A DNA stretch of 64,000 bases. It comes from Arbacia lixula. Its lineage: Eukaryota > Echinodermata > Echinoidea > Arbacioida > Arbaciidae. The stretch lies in assembly GCA_963669155.1 (NCBI GenBank), contig OZ022576.1:26760335-26824334 (forward strand), given 5' to 3'. The notes beneath the pieces are model-generated. The model made no database searches and was not told where the DNA came from. It worked only from the letters and a program-made list of their open reading frames with translations. Shown here one piece after another: positions 20,191-33,500 of this stretch. Every line of letters starts with the position of its first letter. The first letter of the stretch is position 1. A program made the position numbers and the translations under genes.

Positions 20191-20769
20191 GTTTGCAATG
20201 TCCGCTTCACACGTCAACTTCTTAAATCTTGGACCACCGCTGCTTTGCCAGCTTTTGCCCAAGCGGTGATTAAACGTTGCGCAATTTTTTTTTGGAGCGG
20301 TTGTAAGCTTTTTACGAGCGGACACGGGACTGCTGAAAAGGTGTCGGGCGTTGAAGTAGCGATCCATTGCGGTGATGGACTTTGGTTTGGCGTTGGTATG
20401 GAGGTGTCGGAGCGGGACCTGAATTTGGCTAAGAATACAGGGAGAAATGGACCAGGAGCCCATTTGGAATCGAGCTGTCGTTGATGCGGTATGCCGCTAA
20501 ACCAACTTTAAACCCCCACCGCGAGCCCGCATGCGCCAAACGCCGCTCTATATACGCTCGCGTCACCGCTAAACCAACTCTCACTACCGCTCGCCACCGT
20601 TTAACCAACGCTAAAGCAACGCCGGCTTCAGCGGTGCAAGGCAACATCGGTGTTTTCGATTTTTTCCCCCCATTTTGTGCGCGGTGACGAGCGTTGTCGA
20701 TATTCAGCTTCCTCCGCTCAAGGAACGCTCGAACAAAGTTCGGGCGGTGTGACGTAATTGTCATTGCTC

Positions 20770-23700
20770 AAAGGCCACCCGTGTGCTTTTGCCTCCATGA
20801 AATTATCAGTCTCTGTATGAATTTGTGCCGTCATAGTTGTGATGAGCTCACTTGTACGCTTTTGATCTTACGTACTTCCTTCGTTGAAAACAAAATTGTA
20901 CTTAAAATCACGGCAAGCTTCATTAATTGCCCTTCCTCTTTCTATCTCTCTCTTTGCTGCACTTAAATTCTTTCCTCGCCTCCACCGAGTACTTACTAAC
21001 TTCCTCCCGCCTCTCCAAATCATTCTTCTCTTTCTGTTCCCCCTTTCTTTCTTCTACGTTCTTCCTATCAATCGTTCGGTTCCTTCTTCCTATTTTTTCT
21101 CCATTTCATGTGATGAATTATGGACATGACAAACAAGTTGTACCCATATCCCTTCCTCTCTCCCTCCCTCCCTCTCTCTCTCTCCTTTTGCTCCAATTTT
21201 TCTTTCTCTCCTCGCGCACAGAATATTTTATATTTTCTCCCGTTTCTAAATTCATTCGTGTCTTTCTATTTGCCCCCTTTTTCTCCTCTGCCATCTTTCT
21301 ATCTCCCCCTCTTCTTTCTCCTCCCCTCACTTTTTCGGTTTAAAATAATATCGTATTACTAGTAATCATCCAAAACGTTATCTGTTTTACATTTGTCTTA
21401 TCATACTTTGCGATCAAGTTGATCATTATCACTCAAAAATGTATGGAACCTCATTTTGATTTCAAACATATTTATTGGGGGGTTTTGACCCAAGTTTCAA
21501 TTCTGTTTTGAAGTACAGAAAACTAACACCACAAAATCACACTTCAAGAAAGAAGAATTACATTTTGCACAAATATTTATTGTTTCACAAAACACTTTTC
21601 AGCACAAACATGTTACAAAAAACAGTTAATAAAACTAGTTTCTACCACATACATACACCACGAGGTACCATTACTGTATAATGGTGAAGCTCTATACATG
21701 TACTTCCATTTCATTATATGTCACTTTTAAAAATCGTCAAAAATATAGTTTAATTTAGTTAAGTCATGATCTCTTTCAAAAATCCCATGAATACATTGCA
21801 CGAACCTGGACACCTTATCATATAAATATACTACGTGGGGATAACAAAACATGATATGCCGAGTACATAGGGTAAAAGTGCAATATAGTCCCAAGTATTG
21901 ATAAAAATAATATATCCAATTCCATTATAATTCAATATGCATATTAATAATGCAGTCTGGATAAATGAGAGCACAATAAAATGCTGTTCTTAAGCAGCAA
22001 AAGATAAACATTTGTTATATTAAAAAAAAACACCTACAGGGTATAATATGTAACAATGAGTTACGAAGTATACAACTAATTACCCATACAGAATCTCATT
22101 TTCTCCAAGAACATTAATGTAGATTCTTGTGCATCAAGTAAGAAGTACCTGTAATTAATAATGGCAGAATTAACCAGTATGATTTTTTAAGGGTGAAATA
22201 TGCAAATACCTGGGTCGAAGCTGGACAATCCAGTTACATATTTGTACAGAATACTTTTGATAATCCTGATAACAAAACGGCTGTATTTTGTTCCATGCAT
22301 ATTGTCCATCATTGCTTCATAGTCATTCGTACTACACAAAATGAACCCCACTTCTGCCAGACAAATCTTTCCAATATGCAGTTTGTTTGGAAATATGCAA
22401 ATAATATAAGACATTTAGGAAATATAAAAAATATACTGACTTATGCATTTTCCTCAAAGCAGGTGTTATAATTGCTTAGCAAAGCATCCTTATCACGATA
22501 ACTGCAATTTTGAAGTAATAATTGATAAGTTCGTGGATTTGATTTTTAATATGTGTGGTGCTAACATGGGGAATTATTTTTTGGCAAACAAAGATGTAGG
22601 AAAGTCTAAATTGTCTAAGTGTCCTGACCCAAATAAATAAAAGCCTTTGAAAATATCACTCTTTGTGGCATTAAAAAACTTAACAAAACAAGCCGACATT
22701 TAGCAATTAGTTATGTACATGGCGCATAGAAAGCGACACAACAGTGATAGCGTACACAAACGCACAAACAAAAAGTGTGTACACGACTGTGACACAATCA
22801 ATTTTTTTCTACAATACATATATATATCACCATTCATGAAACCCAGATGCAGTTCAAACAGAGAACAAAATGAACTCCACGAAGCAAAAATATGGCACAA
22901 CAAGTTTTTATGATTCCCCTGTTCCACAAAGGAACATCCATTTGAATGGTATAATATCAAAATGCTACTTTTTAAGTTCAGTGTTGCTTCAGGGTCTGAA
23001 TATCATTTTAACTAAACTTTGTAATACAATAACCTTAAAATGACTAAAATATTCCCAACTTTCGAGCCACATTTTGTGTTCACCACCACTATCCCTTCCT
23101 TTTAGCAATTCAAATTGGGTTTCAATCTGAACACTGTCATCCTTCAATAATATACATTTTATGAAGTATGTCACATTATAATGCACAACATAGCATCAGT
23201 GGAGTAATGTGCTTCTGTGAAGTATATGAAAAGACATTCTTAAAATGGGTGTGATGTAAGTTACAGGACCGTGCACTGCAGCAAGAACATGAAAGATTAC
23301 AGCAATAAAGATTATGACTCTCAAAGATGTAGGTAGCGCATTCTTCATACCACAACAGTATTTGACATACATGTACCATTTATCTGACAGTCCAAATTTG
23401 TACATTTCACAAACAAGCTGTGGAAGACATTTTGTGGATGAAAAACATAATTTGTTTATAAATAAAATGACTCCATAATCATTTTGAGCACATCCAAAAA
23501 GCAATGAATATGACTTGCTCATATGTTGTACATAGCAGAGGTCTCAAATTGATTATAAGTGCCACAGGCTTTATCCCAGTTCATTATTTCTCTGCATACA
23601 TACAAAAACGTATTTATTTTTGATGCATTACACCCTCAACATGGTTTCACCATACCTTAAGTGTACATATCACACAGTTTAATACTACACAAGAAATCCC

Positions 23701-26700
23701 CACTCTGTGCACAGGTTTATCCACTATACTCTTACAATAAAGTATTTCTTTCTTTGCTCTATGTAAATCCTGCTCTGGACGGACAGAGAGACAACCCAAA
23801 AACATAATGCCTCCGGCTTCTTTGTGGTGGAGGCATACAAATGCAGTTTGCATGCAGTCGTTTATGTGTCGAGCGAGCATCCAGCAGGTAGTTTTTATTC
23901 ATTATCAACACTATTAGTGATTAAGATCTGCATCTTTTTGGACATTAGTTAACTGGTTTATTACTGTATTGTACACAGTGGTCAACTAGTAATCAAAAGG
24001 TCAACACATCTAGAAATAAGCTGTGGTAGATAAGTGTTTGTATGATCACATCATTTATACATATTGGCATATGAAATATACCAACAAGACTTTGACCAGT
24101 AACAATGCATGACACAAAAGTCAACAATCTTCAGTTGCTAAACACCTCCATAAATATGACCTAAAATTGAATCTTATAGTAATACTTAACTGCGGTACAT
24201 CATTATTATTTCACCAATTCATAATTTCAGGTTATTATCTGTGACCTCATTACAGCAAGACAGGAGCCTACAAGTAAGGCTCATAATCACATAAATGTGA
24301 CCCTTTGATGTAATACATTTAAAAATGTCATATTTATATTTTAGTGGATCAAGGCTACTAGTCCTGGCAAGTATTTTATACTTCATAATAAAATACATGA
24401 TTTCAACATAATTGTGACCTAAGAATTTTGATAAATCTTATGAATTCATGTGACATGATTTCATATACAAATGGATGAAAAATCTTGTAATTAACTGCCA
24501 TGTCATAGAAATCCTCCAAATGGAGAAAAGTGAAATGAAAGTAACATAAAAATTGACCCCCTTGAAAGTAAAAAAAAATCCATAAAAAAAGTAAAATGCA
24601 TTTAAACGTAAGAAGTAAATTAATGAAAGAAGCTGTTGCATGGAAATCATGTACAGTATATTTCATGAAAATATCAGTGTAGAACAGCACATAATTTCAC
24701 TTAAAAACATAATTTATTATTCTAACAAACTAACTGTTTCATCAATATTTAGAAAAAATATATATAAAATTGAAATCATTCATTCCATTGCAGATAAAAT
24801 TTATTTTGCCATTTCAGATCATGAAACATGAAAATCTGTTGTTGTTTTTAAATTCAGCCCAACAGGTTTAGACACATTTTTTTTTTTTTACATACATAAG
24901 CTAAATAATGACCATACACAATAAATCATTTACAGAAAGAGTAACAGTTTTCACATCAACACAATTTACAAAAGGAAAGACTAATTGCTTTCTTTTAAAA
25001 CTGCAAATGAAAAGAATACTTGCCCACATCATTCAGAATAAATATGGCGTTAAAATATATGAAGCTTTTTACAATTTACAGATGAACATTAGCTATACTC
25101 TCGAACCATCAGAGTAAGCAAGAAAATGTTGAGTAACAAAACTTTCCATTCACATGGAAGAGTGATGCAACACACAATTGCTAAACTTTGTAGAAACACA
25201 GTTACACAAAGTCATTATCTTTCGAGAGATCTGAAGCGAAATTAATATAACGCTCATGAAATCTATGGAACATTAAATGAAAGAACCTACCAAAGAGTGA
25301 AGCACAAACACTTGTAAGTGCATCTTTGTCTGACGAACTACCTGTAAATCTTGACAGGGATCCACTGATTAGATGTGGAGCTTTACTGAGAATACTACAT
25401 AAGTACAGTGAATCACAGGTGAATACCAGCTAAATGATCAGTACAAGTGCAAAACCTATGCATTGAACATTGCCCAGGTATACCTATTATATCATGACAA
25501 ATCTTAGATACAGAGTCTTCTTAATTACTGTAAGGTGCCAAATGTTCACAATACACGAGATTATGATGGCACTGTGTCCAGAAATAGCCTTCTCAGAATC
25601 ATGGAGTAAAGCTGTCTACCCCAAACCTCTGGCAATGTCTGTAACCAGCTCATGATGAGTAATTCCTATCATAGTCAGTCTCGTAGTCTCAAAGTATATG
25701 CATGATCATGGTATGTGGTAGCATCATGCATACTCAATATAGAACAGAGAACATTTTTGCTATACTATGTATATGCCAAGTTTATGCAATGCTAATGACC
25801 AAAGCATTGTAAAAGGAGACCTAGTTGACCTATCCTGCCTGACATATCTAGACGTATCAGGACAACACACAGGACTGGAAAGTGACAGCATCACCACAGC
25901 GATGCAAGACTGTAGAGTGTGGAGAGCCATCATGGAATGAGAATACCACTCAAACTAAGCAAGTGACTCAAACAGTAAAAGTGTTTCAAGTTCATTGAGA
26001 AGGATATAATACTTCTAAACAAATATAAAAACAAATCTTAGTTGGCAATATAACACCCCAGTGTGTCTGAAAGACAAGCACATTTCTCTATGGTGGATAT
26101 TTGAGATTTGTAGAAAGATCCATGGTTGAGGTACTCAATATGAAAGGATGAAACTGGAACTTTACAAAATATCTCTTTTTTTGAAAAAGAGAAAGAACAA
26201 ATAAGTCCATAACATCCACAATGAAGCTGAAAGTGTCGCTCCAGTCTCATGGCTGTATAGGCTTAATCAGTCTATATTTGTGTGTTTTTTCAGAGCCCGC
26301 CATTGCTGTCCCAAATAAAAGCTATTTAATGTGCTTATCAACTTGACAATGCAGATAAGGTTATTAAAGCAGGCTGACTGAAAGTATATTGCTGTCTTTG
26401 TGTGCAAAGCCTACTCACCTCAAAATGCCTTAATCTTCCTGATTTGATGTGATTTCCAATCTGTTCTTTTTGCCCTTTCATCACCTTGGAAAGGATCTTA
26501 TGTAGCAGTGTGTCTCGAGAGGATTTCTGGCGACAGAAGCTGTCACCAATGACATAATCTGAGTCCAACACTGCCCTTCAATATAAGGTGTGCTTGATTC
26601 ACCAGCTACAGAAATAAAACTTCTGTAATTTGGGAACAGCTCAAAAATATCCCAGTATTTTCACCTCATGAGCATATAAAAAATGTATCAATCATTCATT

Positions 26701-27415
26701 TCAATTGTATTTGTAAATGTAATTAGAGAAATGAGGATGGAAACCAATTAAAATATGAACAGATTATCTGTCGATGGGAGATACACATCACATTGAATGT
26801 ATTTATAAAATGTATTAGAGTAGGTAATGATACCAGTCTGTGTGAGTGAATCATGTGCATAACTGTGTTTGACTGTATGCACACATATAAAAGTGAAGGT
26901 GGGATCTTGGTAATGTTTCATGGAAAAAAAACTCACATAGTTATGAAACAGTACTCTGATGAAGCAGCATATGTCATGATCCCCCTTCCACACAGTCAGC
27001 CAAGATGCAATGTAGAATAAAACAAAAAACCTGGGACAATCTAATCATTCATAGATGATTAAGGTTTCACACGTTAGGTTTGGCAGTTTCACAAAAACTA
27101 ATATGGTATGAACATTCATGAATCCGTACAAAACCCTGCTTTGAATTCTACAAAAAACTCAGGTAGGATATTAAGCACACACAAAACAAGCATTGCGTTA
27201 CTTTTCAATGTACTCAAAATGACACACCGTGCTACGTAGAATTTATGTGCAAACAGAATACATGCGGTGCATTGACGAAAGTGTTGTTTTTCAAAGCTGA
27301 GTCTCCCTCCGGTAAATAGATAGCTTTTTGCCTCCATGGCGACTGCAAAGTGTATATTGTATAAAAGCCCTCTTTTGACTGTTGTCAAGGCAGTATGAGT
27401 ATTTCTTGATCAGCG
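20770..27415 (-). other. AT-rich gene-free region, possible long E-Syt 3' UTR
   Basis: About 6.6 kb downstream of the E-Syt stop has no coding pattern beyond short chance frames and few recognisable repeats, apart from pyrimidine-rich DNA around 20930-21340. Minus-strand AATAAA hexamers occur at several points, including near 23611, 24705 and 21569, so a transcript end cannot be picked. The low transposon content compared with the flanks would fit a retained 3' UTR; this is inference. Confidence 0.35.
20930..21340 (+). repeat. Pyrimidine-rich (CT) region
   Basis: A stretch rich in C and T, including TCCCTCCCTCCCTCTCTCTC near 21160, gives long stop-poor frames that carry no protein signal. 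Confidence 0.7.
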
Positions 27416-30400
27416 TCATGATGAGAAACTGGCCGAGAGTCTAGAAACAGCATCTGGGCTCACTCTCTTCAGATTGTACCTGGGAGAATAGGTGAGAGAG
27501 ACGAAATACGCATTTAAATCAAAACAAAAATTTATACAGCGTCTATTGTCTCTCAGCAAAACATTCAATTTCTTTGAATAAACACCTGTCCTACTGGGGA
27601 CCCATAAATACAGATAAGCAAGAAAAATGGAGTATTTGTTCCCCGGTTCCTAAATATTGTGTCATCATCATAAACCGAGCAGTTAACCTGGTGGATAGTA
27701 TTGCTGCCCGGCAAGCTGTAGATCGCAGGTTCAAGTCCCTCATGGTCCCCTTTTTCTTTGCTTATATTCTAACAGATTGATCAATCAAACATATTACTAT
27801 GGAAAGCAACGGCAAAACAAAGATTTTACAAGTCCAATACTGTGCAACACGACACACTGCTCTACGAGACTAGGGGGTATGTCCTGGCACAAACAATTGT
27901 CCCTTTTACAGCAAATATTTCCACAAATCACTTCAAAATCCTTAGCTTTAGTGTGCACATTTTAAAAGGGTACGGCAGATAATAGGATGCCTATTCCAAT
28001 TCACACCCTTCTTCCAAATCCAAGTAATCATCCTTGAAGTTTACGCACTGTTAAATCAGTCATAATCGTTCCTCCAATAAATTTTCCTTGGTTAGTGCAA
28101 TATTGTAAATAATATAGATATGTTACAGTAATGTATTACTTCAACCCTTATCTTTTTATGTTAAGGTTTTTCTTTTTGGGTACCATAACTTACCACTCAG
28201 TTGATGTCTTGCTGAGATCTAAGGTAGCCAGATCAATGTCAAGCTGGAAGGAGAACACAAATAAATAAAAAGTTATTTGGAAATGATCTCTTTGCTCGTC
28301 ATGCAGCTTTCCACAGACCATGATGTAGAAGAGTTTTAACTGATTTTGCTTTTCTAAATAAAGATTGTGAAATATAAATTCACCCTTTATTTCCACATCC
28401 ACAAATTGTGTAATTTTGTACAAGTATCCTGTTGACAAGCAACAATTGTCAGGTTGATTGATGGGAACTTACTTGGCCAATCGTTGGGTTAGAGAGGGCA
28501 AGGAAGGAGTTGGAGTTCTTAATGGCAATGTCCAGAACTCGCTCGTTGATCTCTGTGGATGTGCATGTGAATTCAAACCTGGATAAGAGGGCAACAAGAA
28601 ATGAAAAACATTTAAAGTGTGCTATGTCATAATATAAGCAGAAAGAATAATTGGAGAAGTAAGAGCGGTTTGTAGAAATAGTAGTTCAAGAAAAACAAAT
28701 AAGAGGAGACAAATTTGATGATAAAGGTGAAGACAAAATACAGAGCAATCACAGAATTCCCTGTCATAACAGAGCTATTCACAAGCTCACTAGATAAGCC
28801 ATAACAACAACCCATTTTAACTCTTCCTGTGCCTTATTGACTGGGATGTACTTCTTAATGCACAATGTACCAGTGCCATGTCAAGGGTTATCTCTCTATG
28901 TGCCAGGTGTGTATTTTTTCACAAGTAATGCATCAGAATGATGAGCAGAATTGTGTTCTTTATAGAGCTCGCATATATGAGGGCTAGGTTGTTTCCACTC
29001 AGACACTAAGCAGTGCAACTAACTGGACCAGGGTGCACAACACCAGAAAATCAAACAATGAACAACTTACAGATTAAAGGAGATTGAAACCCTGAAAATG
29101 GATTGAATTACATAAAAGCAGAAAAATTATGAAAGCGGATGAGTAACAGTCTGAGAAAAATTGGACATCTCATAAGGAAATTGTGAATTTTTGAAAATCA
29201 CAAATCATACCATTATTTTATGTACGTAAGTACATTGTATGGTTGTTGTTTTGTTTCTATAATAGTTGAATAAATGAAATGAAATGAAATTATTACAAGC
29301 ACTGATTCCTGGTCACTGAATGTAATGGGCAACTCCATTGGTTTGAAGTGATATGTTGTATGGAATTGTTATTGTTCTTGTGTACCATGCGTAAGCAGGA
29401 ATATACTCAGAGCATCACTTGCCTACCCTTGAACAGAAAAAGTGCAATTTATGTCATTATATTGTACACAACATATGGGAGAGCACCACGCAAGTGACAT
29501 TACAAAATTGAAATTTCAAAATCTTATAACCTTATTTCTTTTCATTTGACTGATTCTTGTCAAACCTTCACTAATATTTTTCTTTCATGTTTCTGCTTTT
29601 ATTGAAACCAACTTACAGTGTATCTTCAGGGTGAAATATCCCTGTAACATGGTACACCTTTACGGATTTCATTCCCTTTGGACCCGTTCTTTACTGAGTT
29701 CGCATATTTGTGCGCTGGCTTTTCTCCTCTAGAATTGCGCGACTCCTGGTGACCTGTTGTACAAACAATAGCAGGCTATGAATAACAAATAAAGGGCACA
29801 ATTAAGACACGTCCTTTTGCTTACTTCAGTTCCATGGCAAATTTTGGAATTCTAACTGGACCAGGGTTCACGAAGTCCAGAAATGTTACCATGAGCGACA
29901 AATTAATAATCTAGCAACACTCACGTGTGGTCGAAGACGGGATCCCTAGTGTCCTTGATGATCTTGGTCTTCTGCTTGCCGCCCTTAGACTTGTCCGGGA
30001 GCAGGTAGGCCCTGACGTAGGAGTCAGGCATGGACTCAGACTCTGGGATGGTCAGTTGCCTGAGGGTGGGAGACACAGAAAGCACAAGATGGATCATGAT
30101 CAATGAAGGACTTAAAAAAAAAAATCCCTTTTGTACAAAATAAAATCCTTTGAATTATTTTATGTACAATACGGTTCAGAATGTCCATTTCATTACAGTA
30201 GGTTTAAAAAGTAGCCCCCCCCCCCCCCACAAATCATTTTTGACATTTTTGGTTAGGTCTAATATATATGGCTGTGGTATTGAATAAACTCACTCATGTA
30301 TCAATAAAGTTACAAAATTGCAAAAAGGAAAGTAGAAAACCTGAATACAAAATTCTATGAGGTATTGCAAAAACAGACAAGCAGTAAGACACATAGTTCA

Positions 30401-30559
30401 CTTACCCCCCCCCCCCCCCCCCGCCACCCTTTAAAATTGAAATGGTAAGATGGATAGATGACTTACGATGCTTTGTGTACCACAACTATGACTCTTCCTC
30501 GAGGTGAGCTGTACCGGATTGTCAGCTGGATGCGGCCATACGGGAATGGAGCCTTGGGA
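27416..30559 (-). CDS. ESYT2: E-Syt C2C domain and stop codon (5 exons)
   Basis: The exons at 30467, 29925, 28473, 28194 and 27416 encode PYGRIQLTIRYSSPRGRVIV, SYVRAYLLPDKSKGGKQKTK, DTRDPVFDHTFEF, LDIAIKNSNSFLALSNPTIG and TEWYNLKRVSP, ending SASFSS then TGA at 27416-27418. C2C in E-Syts binds PI(4,5)P2 at the plasma membrane through a basic face; KSKGGKQKTK supplies basic residues here. The final exon has only 64 coding bases. Confidence 0.92.
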
Positions 30560-33500
30560 CTAAAAACAAGCAAACAACAATAAACAGGTAAACCATTAGT
30601 ACAACTCAATGATGTCCATATATATATTGTCCATATATATATATATACAAAGAGAGAGGGAAAGAGAAGGAAAGAGAAGGAAAGAGAGGGTAAGAGAGGG
30701 AAAGAGAGGGAAAGTGAGGGGAAGAAAAAGAAAGAAAGGAAGAGAGAGAGAGAGAGAGGAAGAGAAAGAGACAGAGAGAAAAGGGGGGGGGGGGGTCCTA
30801 CATCATTTATGGTGTTTCAATTTGATGGATTTTTCCATTTTGCTTCAATTTGACATCAAAGCTGTAGTTATTATAAATGGTAAAACAAAGTAATTGCTGC
30901 CACATTAGGAAAATGATAATTCAGAAAATATTTCAGAATGTCAAAAATATCAGAAAAGAATTGTACCAATAAAAAATCTGTATTAATGATGAATTAATTC
31001 AGCATTTATACATTTGTGGTTAATCAAAGCATAAAGTAAACATGCTATTCTAAATTAGAGCATGCAATTTATGGAATTATAAACGAGAATAAAGTATGTA
31101 TATGTTTTGTTAAAGTACGAAAACATATGACAGGGTGATGCATTTTTATTTATTAGTGATTAGTAGAACAAGGTTTGGCATAATCTACCACAAGTGTAGG
31201 AATGGGAGATACAAAACTAAAAACACTAATAACTAATGGAATAGGTAGCAATCATTCAAACATTACCCAAACTTACACTTCATATATTCAGGTATTTAAA
31301 AAAAAAACATTTCAAAGCCAAATACTGACAGATATTTTCAATTCAATTCAATCTGTCCAGATATATATGTAATGAATCTTTTAAATTTATATATATGTAG
31401 TGTGAAATACAGTATAACGAGATATATTCTTCATTAAAGAGTGCAGAGGGATGTAGTTTTGTGTGTAAGTGTACATATGTTAGTAATTCATACGATACTA
31501 CAGGATATGATACACCAAATAGTTTGCACCTTGTATAAACTACTAGTAACATAAACCCCTCAGTATGCAATGTATATAGTTAAATCCTCAATTGAAAGGT
31601 TTACACACTCACTAATTATCATTGTCATCAGCTTCAACACCATTCCTATAAGTACAACAAAAGATCTATCACTTGAGGGTCACGAAGCACATGAGGCCCT
31701 CAAATTGTTCAGATAGCGATAAATGTACTTTACTGTAAAGACCTACTATACCTATAGATGAACCTTAGTTTCATAACATTCTAAGGTATCTAGTGTCCAG
31801 AACAATTTTTATTATCAAAGAAAAATAAATGCATTGAAGGATTAGAATGGAACACAAAATTAATAAAATAATAAAATGTGACCCTCTAAAATGTCAGAAT
31901 GATTATATCTTACAAGATATACACATCAATAATTTTTTCTTCAGTAGAATAACACATAAACTACAATGATACAAAAAACAAACATTACTACTGCTTGTGC
32001 AACTGCGCATATTGTGATGCACAAACCTATTATGCCTCATTGATACTTTTTAAGCATAAATGGGGGATGCAAGTAATCATAAATGGGGGTCGCAAGTAAT
32101 CATTAGAAATGTTGCTAGCGGGCTTAGAATCATGAAAATGAATTCTTATTTAAAGCACATTTGCTTGTCATTTATATGATACATGGTTTAGGAAATATAT
32201 CAAACCATTTAATGTACTAGCCCAAATATCTTCAAGACCATAGATGTATGCCTTTATTCAAACTTATACAAGTTTGATGCATTTAGTATGGGCATGTTGA
32301 ACATACAGCAATGAACATACAACCATTTTTACAAGATTTTCTTCTACCTGTAAAAAGGTATACATGTAGTGACCATGATATAATACATACAGACATGGAT
32401 TACATTAATATATTTTAATAATTATATATTATGATATATTTATATTATATATTATAAATCTTAAATAAACATATCAAAAATGCATGAGGACCATACATGA
32501 ATGAATGTGCTAATCTAAAATATGAACTTTTATGATCTTGACTTCTGAATATTTCTGACTGAATAAGACGTGCTTATCATAAAGTAAAATCTGACGCATA
32601 GTCTCAATGCTTGTATATGTCGTGTAAGGAATGACATTCAACATAAACAACTTGTCAAAGTAACTAATTTTGTTGATTAAAGGCAGGGTGTCCCATTTGC
32701 AAAAGTCATGAAACTCGACAGGAATAAGCAGTATACACTAATAATAATGTGTAAGTAATCTCATAGTGACAGCTTCAATACCATTTTCAGGAAAAGCTAA
32801 AAACTATCCTTGTTTACGTATGAACCGCAGCAAGCATTGTCTACATTCATACCCTTATTGTCTCTCTCTACATGTGATATGGACACTGCTCCCATTTAAC
32901 ACATGCGACGACGAACCTATGTGGACCATAGCACACAGCAGTCTTCGGCCACTAGGCTATAGGTTTCAGATTGCCCGCCCAAAACCTCCTCAAGATATAC
33001 TGATCGCTATGATTTCGCTTAATCCATTGCTCACATTTAGATTTTCCTGCTTTGTGAACCCTGGTCAAGTTAAGAGGTCAAAATTGTCCATGGAACTGCA
33101 CTTACCAAAAGGGTATGGCTTAATTATGCCCTATATGGCATTTGAAATTTATTCATAACCTGTTATATTGTCCTTACAGCAGATTATGTGTGAGTTGTGC
33201 TACTCAGTATATGCTGGCTCAGTACAGAACAGGTTAAAGTCAGATGCCAGTTCTATTATTGGTAGGGAAGTTCAAATACAGTATCTCAATCAGTTTCTGT
33301 GGTTTTTACAAAATTTCATTTTCTTTTATCCACAAAAGTGACACCCCATCTAAAGATACAAACCATAAAAGGCAGATATACATGTATGACAATATCATTT
33401 GAATCGAGTAATACTGTAAAATACTATACTACTCTTGAAGTGAATCTACATTGCAAAACAGACGAGCAGTGTCTAAATAGTATTCCATCGAGTAGGGATG

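Larger units (their letters stand above)
17268..20755. mobile_element. ACCGCT-rich element with inverted ends, broken by LINE pieces
   Basis: The left end TCACACCGCCAGAACTTTGC matches the reverse complement of the right end, TCACACCGCCCGAACTTTGT, and similarity continues through GAGCGTTCC and the AACGCTCGTCACCGC-like stretch. Internal blocks at 17860-18050 and 20210-20690 are full of ACCGCT and CCAACGC units. The GC-rich blocks stand out from AT-rich flanks. Treating it as one 3.5-kb element with insertions is inference; it could be two copies in opposite orientation. Confidence 0.5.

Noticed and set aside
20245-20764. Open frames on both strands in the ACCGCT-rich block
   Set aside because: They follow from the repeated ACCGCT/CCAACGC words of a repetitive element and show no protein family signal.
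27670-27760. Possible tRNA gene
   Set aside because: Box A and box B-like words and a T run are present, but no acceptor stem or good T-arm can be formed.
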